64,000 nt of DNA from assembly GCA_036852015.1 (NCBI GenBank), contig JAANDG010000232.1, forward strand, positions 124,001 through 188,000, written 5' to 3'. A program made the position numbers and the translations under genes. The notes under the pieces were generated by a model. It was not told the DNA's origin. It worked only from the letters and a program-made list of their open reading frames with translations, and searched no databases. Position 1 is the stretch's first letter, and the number at the start of each line of letters is the position of its first letter. Below, piece after piece: positions 23,529 to 35,200 of the stretch. This stretch comes from Pelodera strongyloides (lineage: Eukaryota > Nematoda > Chromadorea > Rhabditida > Rhabditidae).

Positions 23529-23645
23529 ACATTTTGCTACCATAGTGCCGCTCGGTTGCTACGCGCAAACTACACTTTTTGGATGTCCGGAATGTCACAG
23601 GTGTTTTTGGATGTCCGAAATGTCACAGCTGTTTTTGGATGTTTT
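23529..23645 (+). repeat. Repeat A copy 2 joined to GATGTCC minisatellite
   Basis: A 51-base copy of repeat A (23529-23579) is followed by about two and a half units of a 27-28 bp TTTTTGGATGTCCGAAATGT repeat. Repeat B is absent. Confidence 0.8.
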
Positions 23646-23929
23646 AGACGTCTTGAACAGTAAGCCGGTTAGGGAAAGTCATGCTTATAAAGTCTTCAAC
23701 AGACAAGTAAATTTCCTTTATCACCCAAAATCTTCATAGCAATATACAATAAAGCTTATTAGCGTATTATATTTGATAATCAATTAGTACTGCAAATACG
23801 TTTTCTAGAAAGAGATCATACATCCGTTTTTGTTATATTTCTGATTGTTCTGTAGAACGCGCGATGTTTACCGTAAACAGCATACGGTACTTTGAATAAT
23901 GTAGTACCACTCGTCTCAGGAGAACCTTA

Positions 23930-24105
23930 TCGAGGTCGTTGCACCGGCTCCTATCGAGGGGGCAAGTGCTTGCAACCCAAGGGCGATAGAGCTTGTGCAT
24001 CGACCGCGTCAGTTTTGGCTGCGCGCCGACCCTGGTTTGAGGTAGGACGGAAGTCTCGATAAAGCCTCGATAGAGCCTTGGCATCGACCGCGTCAGTTTT
24101 GAACC
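23930..24105 (+). repeat. GCATCGACCGCGTCAG word cluster
   Basis: GCATCGACCGCGTCAGTTTT occurs twice (from about 23998 and 24081), with CGATAGAGC and TCGATAAAGC variants around it. The same word reappears at 26530-26690. Confidence 0.65.
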
Positions 24106-24657
24106 CAACTTAATTCTCTGCACTCTAGTATATACACACACTATTTCCGAGCACTTCTCTGCCTCATCCCTCATACATTGCACACTATTTCCTTGACTTT
24201 CCTGTCTGATCTCTCTCAATGTGCACACTATTTCCTTGCCTTCCAGTATCTAATCTCTCACGTTTCACGCACTATTTCCTTCGCAGTAAATAATAAAATT
24301 TTATTACTTTTTATATGAATAAATAAGAATATCATACAAGGAAATAAACGCGGGTAAAGTCGACGAAGAATAATAATAAGATAGACGGGGATGCAACCTA
24401 TGCTTAGCCTATAAGGGATTTGCTAACACTACAAAATGACTTCCCAAGGAACATAGGGTTCACGATGGCAGAGCTGTCATATATTACATATCTCATCGAA
24501 AGCTACCGCACTGTAAAAAATGGAGCAGAAGTGTAATAAAAGGCTAAACAATTCACATGTAAAAATGTAAAACATATACTATATATTGTACGTAAAAACA
24601 GCTATAATACGAAAAGCTGATATGTCAACGCAAAAAATGGGCATAAATATGAGTGTT

Positions 24658-24730
24658 CAGAGCGAAATACCGGCCGGTTTTTAAAACGTATCGTGGACAC
24701 CAGCATTCTTATGCAGCTTATGCAAAAGAG
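24658..24730 (+). mobile_element. Partial MITE end, AGCGAAATACCGGCC family
   Basis: AGCGAAATACCGGCCGGTTT and the following ATCGTGGACA match the left end of the element at 53333-53477. No matching right end is evident, so it is probably a fragment. Confidence 0.5.
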
Positions 24731-25719
24731 TAAAAAATCGAGCTAGATTCGAGCAACTTAGCATAAATATGTAAGAATAGAATTGCCTTAAATGCCTTGC
24801 CTTGCTTTAAAGCTACGTTATTAACTCAGTCTACACTCTCCTTATTAGAAAACAATTGTGTACATTGGGGCGGGATCGAAGGAGCAAATTCACGTACGAG
24901 TACATTTTTTGAGTGTTTAGTTACGCACAGAAGATAGAGTTAATAACGTGGACGTATAAGACTAAGATCCACTTCGACAATTGCGCATTGGGACAATGAT
25001 GGACCCGGAACCAAGCCTTCTGCTACGTCTCCAGTTCCAGATGCGACAGAATCGAAATTGTCTCCTCAGAATTCTTCAGAAACCTGCAGTTGAGCGCGCC
25101 AGAAGTCCCAGATACAGGCACATACCACGCTGATCGATGACTTCATGGGCAGACGGGCTGAAAACGCACTGTTCTATAGTTCTATTAAGGTACGAGGTAC
25201 GAGGATACCTAAGAATATTTATGGCTATAAGCAATGGCTGAAACTTACAACTCCCTAGTTACAATAGTTGTTTTAGTTTAACGGTTCATATAGTCTAAAA
25301 ATTATCACATGAGAATTAGCACATTAATAGTAACTCTATCTTGCTTATAATGGGGTTTCCATCATCATCCGTACTATTTGAAATTGAGCCGTACTATTTT
25401 GAAGTAGATCCCTACTAGATTCAAAATCGCTGCGGGACCTTGTCATTCACATTTCATTTACATTGACTCTAACATGGACAAGCATTTGCAATTTTCGCAA
25501 GTGTGAATCGCGTACATGGAGATGGAAACCCCATAATAGAATTGCAAGGTGTGCGACTTGTGCTCACAATCAGCTCTGTTGTATACAGTGTGGTGTCTGT
25601 GTATACATTTACATAACACAATATAGAATCAACAGGCGAGCCTTACTTGAATCAATATGACAATGAGAATTGCACTTGTCCAAAAGTTCAAAACAAAATG
25701 TCCCAAAGCGATCCCAATA

Positions 25720-26376
25720 AGTTGTCACATACCTTTCCTATCCGATTGAGGCTTCTTTTCAGGACTCCTCTTCTTTCCAGACATCCGATCTTTACCTCTT
25801 GGCTTCTGCTACAGTCTTTTGGTCTTCTATCTCTGTCTCCACTCTTCTTATGTCTGTGGTCTTACAGCAACAGAAAGTAAACCCTGAAAAACAGTGTATT
25901 TATCAAAGATCAAGCCACCTAGACGTTTTCATCTTCAACAAGCGAAATATGGACTGCGAAGTTGAACAGCTTAACTACAAACACAAATTTACTAGAAACA
26001 CGTAAATAAATTGGCAGCAACAACCATAATTGACTGATGGAGAACTGTCACCTTACCATCGAATCGTCTCGTTCAATTTCATCCAAATCAATCAGCACGA
26101 GAACCACTTCACAGTTCCAGCGCAGCGGGTTTCGTTTCCAGTTTCCAAAATTGTTTTCTTGTCGTTTTTCTCCCTAGAGACTTCGACGCTCTTCAAATTT
26201 CCCAGTCCTTCTCGATGAACGCTGAAAAATTAAACCAGATAGTCCAGGAACAAACAATTACACATCCAATCACCTAAACACTAGTCACCCAACTAACCTT
26301 CTCGGTGATTGTCCACGAATAGAAACGGTTCGTTGATTTTCCCAACATCACCTCCTCGCATCTTAAAGTGAGGAGC
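25720..26376 (-). other. Exon-like signals on the minus strand (unproven)
   Basis: Reading the minus strand, TTTAAG precedes an ATG at 26360 with a donor GTTAGT near 26301. Then TTTTTCAG precedes an open segment ending at a strong donor GTAAGG near 26055, and further open, basic, Ser-rich segments end near 25798 and 25733 with GTAAAG and GTATGT. The phases of consecutive pieces do not agree and one frame is closed by a stop, so I cannot assemble a protein. It may be a decayed or misread gene. Confidence 0.25.
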
Positions 26377-26524
26377 ATTCTTTACAGGATTATACATATT
26401 TAAAAGCAACAGGAAAACATAGAATCGAAAGAAATACAATACAACTCAGAGTTTGTCTAAAATGGAAGTTTTTCGTAACGGACGCTCCGCGTTTACACTG
26501 CGTTGCGGTAGTGAAGAAAGGCTT

Positions 26525-26690
26525 CGGTCGCGCCTTGTGCATCGACCTCGTCAAAAAATGCCTCGCCATCGACCGCGTCAGTAATTGACAAAAATGGAAA
26601 ATTTTATGAAAAATGTGGGGTTTGTCCGCGACCCGTGCATCGACCTCGATGGACCGATTTTCGTGTCTTGCCGTGGCATCGACCTCGATG
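26525..26690 (+). repeat. GCATCGACC(G/T)CG word cluster, second site
   Basis: GCATCGACCTCG or CCATCGACCGCGTCAG occurs four times (about 26539, 26565, 26637 and 26674). It shares its core with 23930-24105, 2.5 kb upstream. Confidence 0.6.
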
Positions 26691-27040
26691 AGTTTCCCCT
26701 TAGGTCCGAAAAATTTTTTTTTGTCGATTTTTCATTTTTTTTGTCTTTTCCTTCCTGTTTTCGTAAATTAAACATCTCTTTTATATGAGTGGATTACCTA
26801 TTATTTCCCGGAAAATGTGGCACTACAGAACGGGGATAGGGATGGCACCCAAGTACCAGACACATTGGCCAGCTACTACAAAAACTCTATTCCCGCCCAA
26901 TCCCGTAATTAAACCGCAGTTGCGACCGTTTCTTCTTCTAATTGTACGTATATTAAAGTAAATTAAGCATTTTTCTACTCAATTAACTCAATATTCCCAG
27001 ATTATTGATTTTGTGGTGCCACCCTCCCCCTTCTCTTCTT

Positions 27041-27098
27041 TTGTTTGTTGTCTTCCGCTTTACTTCGGTGTACACTGAATAAAGTATTCATATATACA
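27041..27098 (+). mobile_element. LINE 3'-tail-only insertion
   Basis: TTTGTTGTCTTCCGCTTTAC followed by TTCGGTGTACACTGAATAAA and GTATTCATATATA repeats the last 50 or so bases of the LINE copy at 1960-2720 almost exactly. This is a very short, severely 5'-truncated copy located 190 bases upstream of the RLP24 start. Confidence 0.75.
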
Positions 27099-27288
27099 GT
27101 GCATACACGACCCCAGTTTAAAGTTAACTTGTAGATGTCTCAACTGTGATATGAATTAAACGAATTTAATTTGCCGTGTAGCTGCTATGAAAGATTTTCT
27201 AATTGTCTATGTTCGTTTGCCGTTTTTTTTTGTTGAACTCCCGAGTCTCAACTTTCACTGATTACGTATCATTCTTTGTTAGGGTAAC

Positions 27289-28558
27289 ATGGTGCGGTTG
27301 GAAAAATGCTATTTCTGCTCATCAACTGTGTGGCCAGGACACGGCATGATGTTTATCAGAAATGACAGTCAGGTAAGTTATTTTGTGCCATTTCGTATTT
27401 TTTGAGTACCGCTCTACCCTCCTCAACACCCATGGCTTGTGACAGCGAGCTATGGAAAACGCCATGCTAGTCTTGTGTATCAGAGAGTCACATTGCATAG
27501 TTTTGTCCAAAAAGGCCTGAAGGCCGCGTGCAGCTCCTACTCGCACTCGCAGTTAAACTACATATGCATCATTCTGTAGTTCATTCATTTAAGGTCTTCC
27601 GTTTCTGTCGGTCGAAATGCAATCGGTTGTTTAAACAGAAAAGAAATCAAAGAAAGACTAGATGGACCAAAGCCAGCAGGTATTTCTTTCGATTTCTTGG
27701 CTATTACACCACTGGCCTGTGCGCCCCTAAAACTGATTTATTTTCTATGTGTCAAGGCTGCTTTTCCTCGCATATGTTTTCGTATTTACTGATGCTGCGC
27801 TGAGCGAGTATCAATCAGATAAGATTATACCTTTGTTGCTGTTCCATTCAGTTGTTTCAGCAATCATTAGTCTCTATTTAGACGTGCACGAGGAAAGGAG
27901 TTGGTCAACGATACTACTCAACAGATGGAGGTACAAACCTACCTTTTAATATTGGTTGCCAGCCGGGGATTTATAATGATGGAGCTCGGCTGGCCAGTAC
28001 TAGTTTAGTAGGTAGTCACTCAGTCTCGATTTTTAGCTGGTAACTGGTATTATTTATTGCATGTGGGATTTTCCTTTTTTTTAAAGTGAAATAACGGCCA
28101 GTTTTTGAAAGGTATTTGGCACATGTACATTCTTCCAACAATATACGTCGCAAAAACCGGTCGTTATAACGCTTTAACAAAAATTTTAGACTTCACTAAC
28201 TCACGATATTCCAGGTTCGTCGCGATGTGCCACTGAAATACGACCGAGAATTGTGGCAGAAAACAGTGGAAGCAGGAAAAACTATTTCAAAAATCAAGCA
28301 CAAGAGGTAAGACATCTGCTTCAGTTTTTCGTTGAGACATCAAAGTCTCTGGAAAAAATTGTGTTGCAGTATCTTATTGAGTTTTTGTTCTTTTACTCTA
28401 AATTTCAATTTCGATCTTGCCTCAGGCCTCAGTCGTATGTGTCTAGGTACGCCAATCTTATCACCAAGAGTTTGCAACCTGGAAAACAAGTTGTCAAGGC
28501 TGGACTTATCAAGAAGGTTTGTTGTCTTGACCTTGAAACTAATTTATTTCTTCTTTTT

Positions 28559-28596
<38 letters not shown>

Positions 28597-28744
28597 TATC
28601 GAATATTAACCTTTTTATAAAAATGTTATATTTCAGGCAAAGACGAAGATGCATATTCTGCGTGCCCCAGTGGCCAATATGCCCGAAGGACAGAAGGCAA
28701 AATCGAAGAAGAAGCAGACAGAGGAAGCTATGGAGACCAATTAA
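27289..28744 (+). CDS. rpl-24.2: RLP24 / RSL24D1 ribosome biogenesis factor
   Basis: RLP24 is an eL24-like shuttling factor that occupies the eL24 site on pre-60S particles in the nucleolus and is exchanged in the cytoplasm. Six exons join in phase: 27289-27372, 27594-27679, 27882-27930, 28215-28306, 28426-28516 and 28637-28744, giving 169 residues (human RSL24D1 is 163). The N-terminal eL24e zinc ribbon is intact: [20 protein letters not shown] with Cys 7 and 10, and [20 protein letters not shown] with Cys 33 and 37. It continues with KTRWTKAS, the diagnostic [15 protein letters not shown] and, near the end, [14 protein letters not shown]. The C-terminus is Lys/Glu-rich. The start lies six bases after TTGTTAG (27276-27282), a possible trans-splice site. 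Intron 5 contains a 35-base T run. Confidence 0.95.
28081..28177. mobile_element. MITE with TTAA ends in RLP24 intron 3
   Basis: The left end TTAAAGTGAAATAACGGCCA is mirrored at the right by the complement of TTAAAGCGTTATAACGACCG. It is 97 bp with about 27-bp terminal inverted repeats. The TTAA at both ends is consistent with a piggyBac-like target duplication. It belongs with 53333-53477 and, more loosely, 37818-37992. Confidence 0.7.
28561..28595 (+). repeat. Poly(T) run
   Basis: Thirty-five consecutive T within RLP24 intron 5, upstream of the last exon. It could be the tail of a minus-strand retroelement or simple slippage. No further remnant is seen. Confidence 0.9.
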
Positions 28745-29190
28745 AAAAACGACAATTAGACAATTCTGACAATTGTCTCTCCGGTTACTCATTTACCTTT
28801 GTTGTTGCCTTTATCCAGAATTATATATCCATTCTTCTGGTAGTTGTTATTTGATGTTACCTGTTGTTATGCTCTTGGACAGTATGTCGTGCTGACCGAA
28901 TTGTTATCCTACATTGTGTTATAGTAAGAAACTATGATCTTATTGCCCGCGTTGTTTCTCGCACTCAACTCGTTGTTTTGTTTTGTATATCAATTTCCGC
29001 TTTTTGTTGATAAATTTTGTTACAAAATGCAGCTGTGTTTTTTTGGTAAGGCGTTATATGAGATTCGCCAACATACTAGTTTATTTATATGTTGCCATGG
29101 ATTATAGGATTTCTTTGTAAAACATGATAGATATTCTTTTGCTTTTCATAATGCAAAACTTTCGGATTGTTTCGGTTTCAAATGGTATTT

Positions 29191-29200
29191 TCCAGAAATG
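29191..29200 (+). promoter_or_regulatory. Acceptor two bases before the integrase-gene start
   Basis: GTATTTTCCAG at 29185-29195 is followed by AA and ATG. No upstream coding exon is seen between here and the RLP24 stop at 28744, so this looks like a spliced-leader acceptor. The 450-base gap to RLP24 would also fit a two-gene operon. Confidence 0.45.
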
Positions 29201-32200
29201 CGTTCTTTTAAAGCAGCTCATACGCGTGTACATGATGTCGAAGCAAGTACGAGTCGCACGAGGAGAGTCAATCCCAATATTATGCCCAAAATTGAGACTG
29301 ACGCTTCAGTGGCACATTTACAGGTATGTTCCTTATGAATCCAATATAAAGTAGTCTTTTTTTCTTAGCTTGCGCATCTGTATTTGACAAGAGAAGACAA
29401 AACAACAAACAATGGAAGTTTAGGGTACTGTAGTTTATGTTTATTGGATGTACGCAGTTATTGTGAGGGGGCTTGAGATTACCCTTCTTCTGTAAAAGGA
29501 TTCGAAAAGGTATCAAGAGCCAAGGTACCGTAATATTAGATGACCGTCGAGATATATAATTCTATGTCTCACTCAGATTGATCAAAGCGATGAGGCGTAC
29601 GAGTACCACCAAGCGCGGAATTCGGCCGCAAATGTCGTCACTTTAAACGATAACGTCGTCATATTGGAAAATGGGAATGTTTTGCAATTGGAAGGCGATT
29701 CAGCAATTCGAGTAAGTGGACATTTACATTAGTCTTTCTAGTTTCTAAACAATATGCTGGTTATTTTGTCGGTGGAATTTTGGATTTCGTAATAATATTA
29801 ATATTCCAGTTGGGAATGTGTACCGATGTAGCAATGGAAGAAGTAGTCATTGGTATGGATGGAACAGAGGGGGAAGTTCACAACATTCCACAGGGAGGAT
29901 ATGTCACCGACAGATCACTGGGGACGGATGCAGCATCTAACCTCAGTCTTTTCAAGGTATAGTGGCGTTTTTTTTTGTTCATTTTATCATTCATTGCCTT
30001 GTTTTATGGTCAGTCGCTGGGGCATGTGTCTTATAACGTATTGATTGGGTCCGTCATTTTGGTCATTGCTTACAATACGCCATATTTTTGCGCTTTTCTG
30101 TTTGGATATTTATAAGGGGGTTCGAATCATAGTTAGAGTGGCTAAGCTCTGCGAAGTTAGAGCTGTGTGTTTCCATGGGATGTGCTTCAGTTCGCATGCT
30201 AACTGGTCTGATCACATAGTGTTTTTTTTCTTTGAATTGGACTTGTAGAAAGAGATTTTGATGCCAAACATATTGCCAGCATCTAACGCTAATTTCTTTC
30301 CAGGCATACCAACCAATTTCGCTTGGTAATGGAGAAATGTTGTGCCGAATTTGCTTGCAAACGGGCAAATCCATACGATTTCAATCAAACAAACAGTTCA
30401 TGCAGCATCGGTACAGGAATCATGGAGCATTCTACGTTGTGTTTTCATTTTCATTCTACGGTGTTTTAATCATTGGTACGGTTGTGAGCCCCAGTTGAAA
30501 GTTTGAAAGCTTGAATACGATTCTGACCTTTATGGGGCTGGAACAAAGAAAAATGGAAACTGTGTTGTTTTTATATTTTAACCGCACAGTTCCTGTGTGA
30601 TCCTCAGTTTGTTCATGATAGGATTACCAGTTGGCAAGATTAGTGGCTTTTTCTTACGCGTTGTTCACTTTAGTGCCACATGCCTTGTCCGGTGGATAGT
30701 TGTACTGATTCCTATGCCTCGTTTGTCAGTCTCAAGAAGCACTTGTACAACAGGCATAAATTGCCCGTGGAAACACTCTGCAAACGTTTTGCCAACTTTC
30801 ACGATTTCAAGGTTAGTTACTACTTTATTTTAGGTTTATTTAGCGTGTTTTAGTAATGATGTGGTATTCTTACTGGTATGTGGTATTCATCGTAGTGTTG
30901 TCGCAAGACGCCTCTTCGTGATGTTTTTACACATTTAATGAGAAGAAGAAAAAACGTAATCTACCTTTGGTATTGTTTGTTGTGACCTACAACTATTTTT
31001 GTTTTATTTTCAGCAGTGGCAGTCTCTAATTGAAAGTGTCTCCGGTGAGCGTTACCTTCACGTCTCTCACAGATACCGAACCAAAAATCGGCAGGTGTGT
31101 CACCAATGTAGTTTTATATTGAATCTTTATTTTGTAGAGAACAAAGTTGTTGTTGGATTGCGTATTACGTTCGAAGTTCGTTCGAATCTGTTGCCCGGGA
31201 CGCCTACTGTCTTTCAGGTGTTGTACTGTAGAAAGAGTGAGCACCGTGCAGAATTGAACCTCCGATCAGTTGCTGAGGCCGGACAGAGGAAAATGAAGAA
31301 AGAAGGAGCCTGTTGTCCAGCACATATTAGCTATTTTCTTCGGAAGGATGGGTGAGCGTGTGATTGCATTTTATCGCTTTCAGTAGGAATGCTACATCTT
31401 CGATTCCTAGCCCGATGGCTTGTATTCCTAGCCCGCTGGTTTGTGTGTGTGGGAAAAGTATGTCGTTTTCATTTATGATCTACTTTCATTTTATTTTCAG
31501 AAGTGTGGAAGTTGTTTTCCAACCGTTTCATTATGGACATAATGACGCGGAAGAACCTGCAGGCGCTGCAAAACAAATGGTCAGTATTTATCACCTATTT
31601 TCTGTCATTTTGAGTTCTCCGCATACCACTACGTAGTCAGCTGTTATAAACCCTGTTCCGCATGATTGTTTTCTATCTTCTTCTTCTTCAAGCTCTTCTT
31701 TTTTGTTTCTGCATTGTTTCTTAAATTATATGTGTTACAACTGTTCTTTCGTCGTTCCGAAGTCCTAAGTTGTTTCTACGTTTTATATACTGTCTTTTCA
31801 GTTGAACGGCAATATAAACGTTCATCAAGAACTCGTCGAACGCCCATTAACAATGGGAGGAAAACCCATGCAGTATATCCAGGTACGATAGTATTATTGT
31901 TGCTTCACACAACTGTTGTGTGAATACCTTCTGTAAACTGTTTACCAGTGTTTGCTTGATTGCAGCTTGCAGTATATGACCATAGTTTACGTCACTTCGG
32001 TGAATTTTTTTTGAAGTATACATAGGTGAAAATAATGTATAATTATAGTTTTTTTTGTGTTAACAGTTTCTGGAGGCAGAGGCTCAGATAAAGCACGGTC
32101 AATGGGGTTTTGTAACTGAAACTGTGAGGCTGAAACTCTGAAGAGATGCGAATATATCAACTCACTGCCTCTGTATTTTGCGAGAAGCTCTTGCTGTTTG

Positions 32201-35200
32201 TCTGCTGGATCTTTTTGTTTATCAATAATTAATTTTTATAGATTGACATTGTGGAAATGAGTCTGGCTTTGTATGGAATGAATCGATATACACATATGCT
32301 CATTATGACTGACCTACGGACTCGTAAGTTTCTTTATTATATTTAACCTCTTTGTTTGTTTCGGCGTTACAGTCAGATTTGTCAGACTCCGAGTCATTGC
32401 ATTGCACACTTTTTTTTTAGAATTTATCTGGGCCCGCCCACTGCAGGATTCGTTTGATCGCACACATATTGTGAGAATTCTCACCGATATATTCACCCAG
32501 TTTGGTGTCCCAGGTTTGTTTCTTCAGTTTTTCGGGCCTTTTTTCAATTCCGAATGTTTTACATGCTTGTCGTGCTAGGTCGAAAGTAGTTCTACTATGC
32601 CTTGGCCGTGTATGTTGCAGTGTTGCACCTAGCCGAAAACCGAATAGAACCGATTGTTCCTCGTAAAAGAAATAATCGCAACTTTTTTCCATCCTTTTTC
32701 AGCTCAACTATGGTGTGCGACAACAAGAGTTTTGATAATCTAATTATCTAATTCTATTCATTTCCGTATGATTTACTGTTGATTTCAATTTCAGAAGGCT
32801 ACTCCGCTTCTATGAGTTATGAACTAATCCGTGAGGCTATGGACACAATTGGATACATTTTCAAGACTCCGATATACGAAATTGGAAATCAGGTATTTGT
32901 TATTAATTGTTGAACTTTCGAAAATATTTCCGATATTCAATAACTTGGTTTTCACCGTAACTCTACTTGCGCTTCTATGTAAGTATATGGCCAGGTTACG
33001 ATCATATTGCCATTTGCTTACATGGGGTAGAGGTTGTTACATGTACGGTAATTTTTGTCTTGAATACCAATACATTACCAGGACCGTTACAGAAATTTAC
33101 TTACTTGAACTGCTTTAACAATAACATATTTTAGACACCTGACTACATGCGCTTGCGGAATATGTTTTACGATACAGCGTGCCTCGAACTTAACAATAAG
33201 TAAGTTTGTTGCTACGCGATTAATGAGTTAGACTATTTTAATAATATAATATGATGTTTATTGGTGAGTTCACGCATACATAATCTGTCTGTGAGTGGGG
33301 ATGTTTCCTCCGGGAGGGTTTACTTTTATTTCTCGTCAACTGTTTGCTTTTTATGTAGTGATGTGATTGTTTAGTTTTGCACACCACTTTGGTGTATATT
33401 CATTGATTCCTTCAGAGACCGTTGGGCGGAAATCGTTCATTTTGTCACATTGAAAAAGAACGCGGTCGAGATACCCAAGGATTTCAAGAAAACACCATTT
33501 GAGGTATGTTGAAGCGTCCTACTTTCTTGTTTTTATATTGCATGCATATGCATTGTGACTTGTTATATTGTATTGTTATATTGTGTTGTATATTGGAATT
33601 TGCACACTTTTGTGTTAAGCAGGTAAGCCTATTTTTGGTTCATCTGAATGTTAAAGTGATAATACGTAATGCCTGTAATGCACTTCAATTCATAATTGAT
33701 GTGTAAACTTTCTGTATAGGTCGGGACCTTCGTGTCCTTCAAATATTTTTGGTTATTTGTTGTTATACTGGTTGATACAGATGCTTGGTTCCGTCTATTC
33801 GAATTCGACCTCTTTATATGGTTATTTTCTGTTTAGTTGATGTTCGGTCGTGAAGCATTCTGTGACCGCGAGACCAAGGACAATGACCTTCCTCCGTGGA
33901 TCGATGAACCAAATGCACCCAAAATGCACATCAAATTCAGGAAGGGCGATATGGTGTTGGTGGGTTTTATAAAACCTCCTTATTGTATTCTGACATAATA
34001 GTTACGTTTTATTTTGTTATTGTCTTTTTAATTTTGCTCTTGTTCAAGTTTTATGTTGTAGATGCGTCATTTCGATGCAGCTGTATCAAGTCGACAGCAT
34101 AAAAATGAGCAGAGACAGATTCCGACACTCAACGGATTGATCGGTTAGTTATTTTGGTAGACTTTATTTATTTTTATTCAAATGGTGTCAGGCTCAGGCT
34201 GCATTTTTTTTGCATACGCACCTTTTCCTTTTCCAAATTCTACCCTGTGCAATTTGAGTGCCTCCATGCACTCAGATGGTTGGTTTCTTTGTTGGAGAAT
34301 GTTATTTCTAAACTCACGTTAGCATTGCGTCTGTATTTCAGGTGAGGTTGATTGGCACCGGACCCACTTTCCCTACAAAGTCCATTATTCCACTGAAGCC
34401 TCTTCTTGGCCGCCCACTGATATAAGTAAGGGGTTACCTTTTTGTTTGCTTCATTACATTGAACTTAGCTGGTGTACTATCACATTGATAGTTTGCACAT
34501 ACACATCTGTCAAAAACTTGTCCCATTTGTCCAGTAAAAAGGTGTTTAAAACAATAACCGTTTTCATCATTACTAAGAGTAGTATTCTTGCACAGACTAT
34601 GGTTTCTTGTTAAGACAAATGCTACTTAATCGAAATCCAAAAACATTGAGCGACCACCCAAGCCCAAAGCCTATGTAGTACTAGTACCTCTGAAGGTATG
34701 TCTTTTAATCTTTGCTTGTTCTGCAGATGCTCCATATCTGTGGGTCTCTCCATTTGATTTGACATCGACTTCGACCAAGATGCTCTATGAACGGGATGGA
34801 GGTAGGGTAGGGGTTGAGTTTTTTGGGGTTCGGAACATGTAACTTTCAAATTTCTGTATCAAAATTGGCATTGACCTTGAATTCGTGCTCGTCTTGTGTT
34901 TGTGAACTAATTCGATGGTTTGTTTTCAGTAGGACGTCAGATTCTGGACACAACTTTTTGTGCCTGTGGAACATCCGGACAATGTCCTCTGTTTAGGTAT
35001 GCTTTGTATTTTTGTTTTAAACATTTCAAATTATTTATTTTGTTCTCAATGTTTTAGTTCTACCATACTACGGATTCATCGTGGCGTCTCTAATTTGTTA
35101 TTATGTGTGTAATGTAAGTTGTTAGTTTTATTATTTTAGAGCTGAATTCTGCGCGAACAAGATGTCGCTGTCTTGCTGTAAGGAGTTGGGTACCAAGGAA

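Larger units (their letters stand above)
17640..27280. other. 9.6 kb region without a supportable gene
   Basis: I find no exon chain with consistent phases and a recognisable family on either strand. The sequence is less AT-rich than the flanks, with frequent CpG, and holds the short dispersed repeats listed separately. Isolated splice-like signals exist on the minus strand (25720-26380, 21390-21530, 20650-20760), but they do not chain. It could be old transposon debris or a fast-evolving or non-coding locus. Confidence 0.5.

Noticed and set aside
26030..26220. Minus-strand peptide containing GTVKWFS, like a cold-shock (Y-box) domain
   Set aside because: The frame hits a stop two codons later, no GYGFI segment follows, and the strong donor near 26055 belongs to a different frame, so the match is probably chance.
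30411..30416. GTACAG at 30411 as the donor of exon 4 of the integrase-derived gene
   Set aside because: It would remove the second His of the first C2H2 finger and leave the wrong phase for the next exon; the donor at 30436 restores both.
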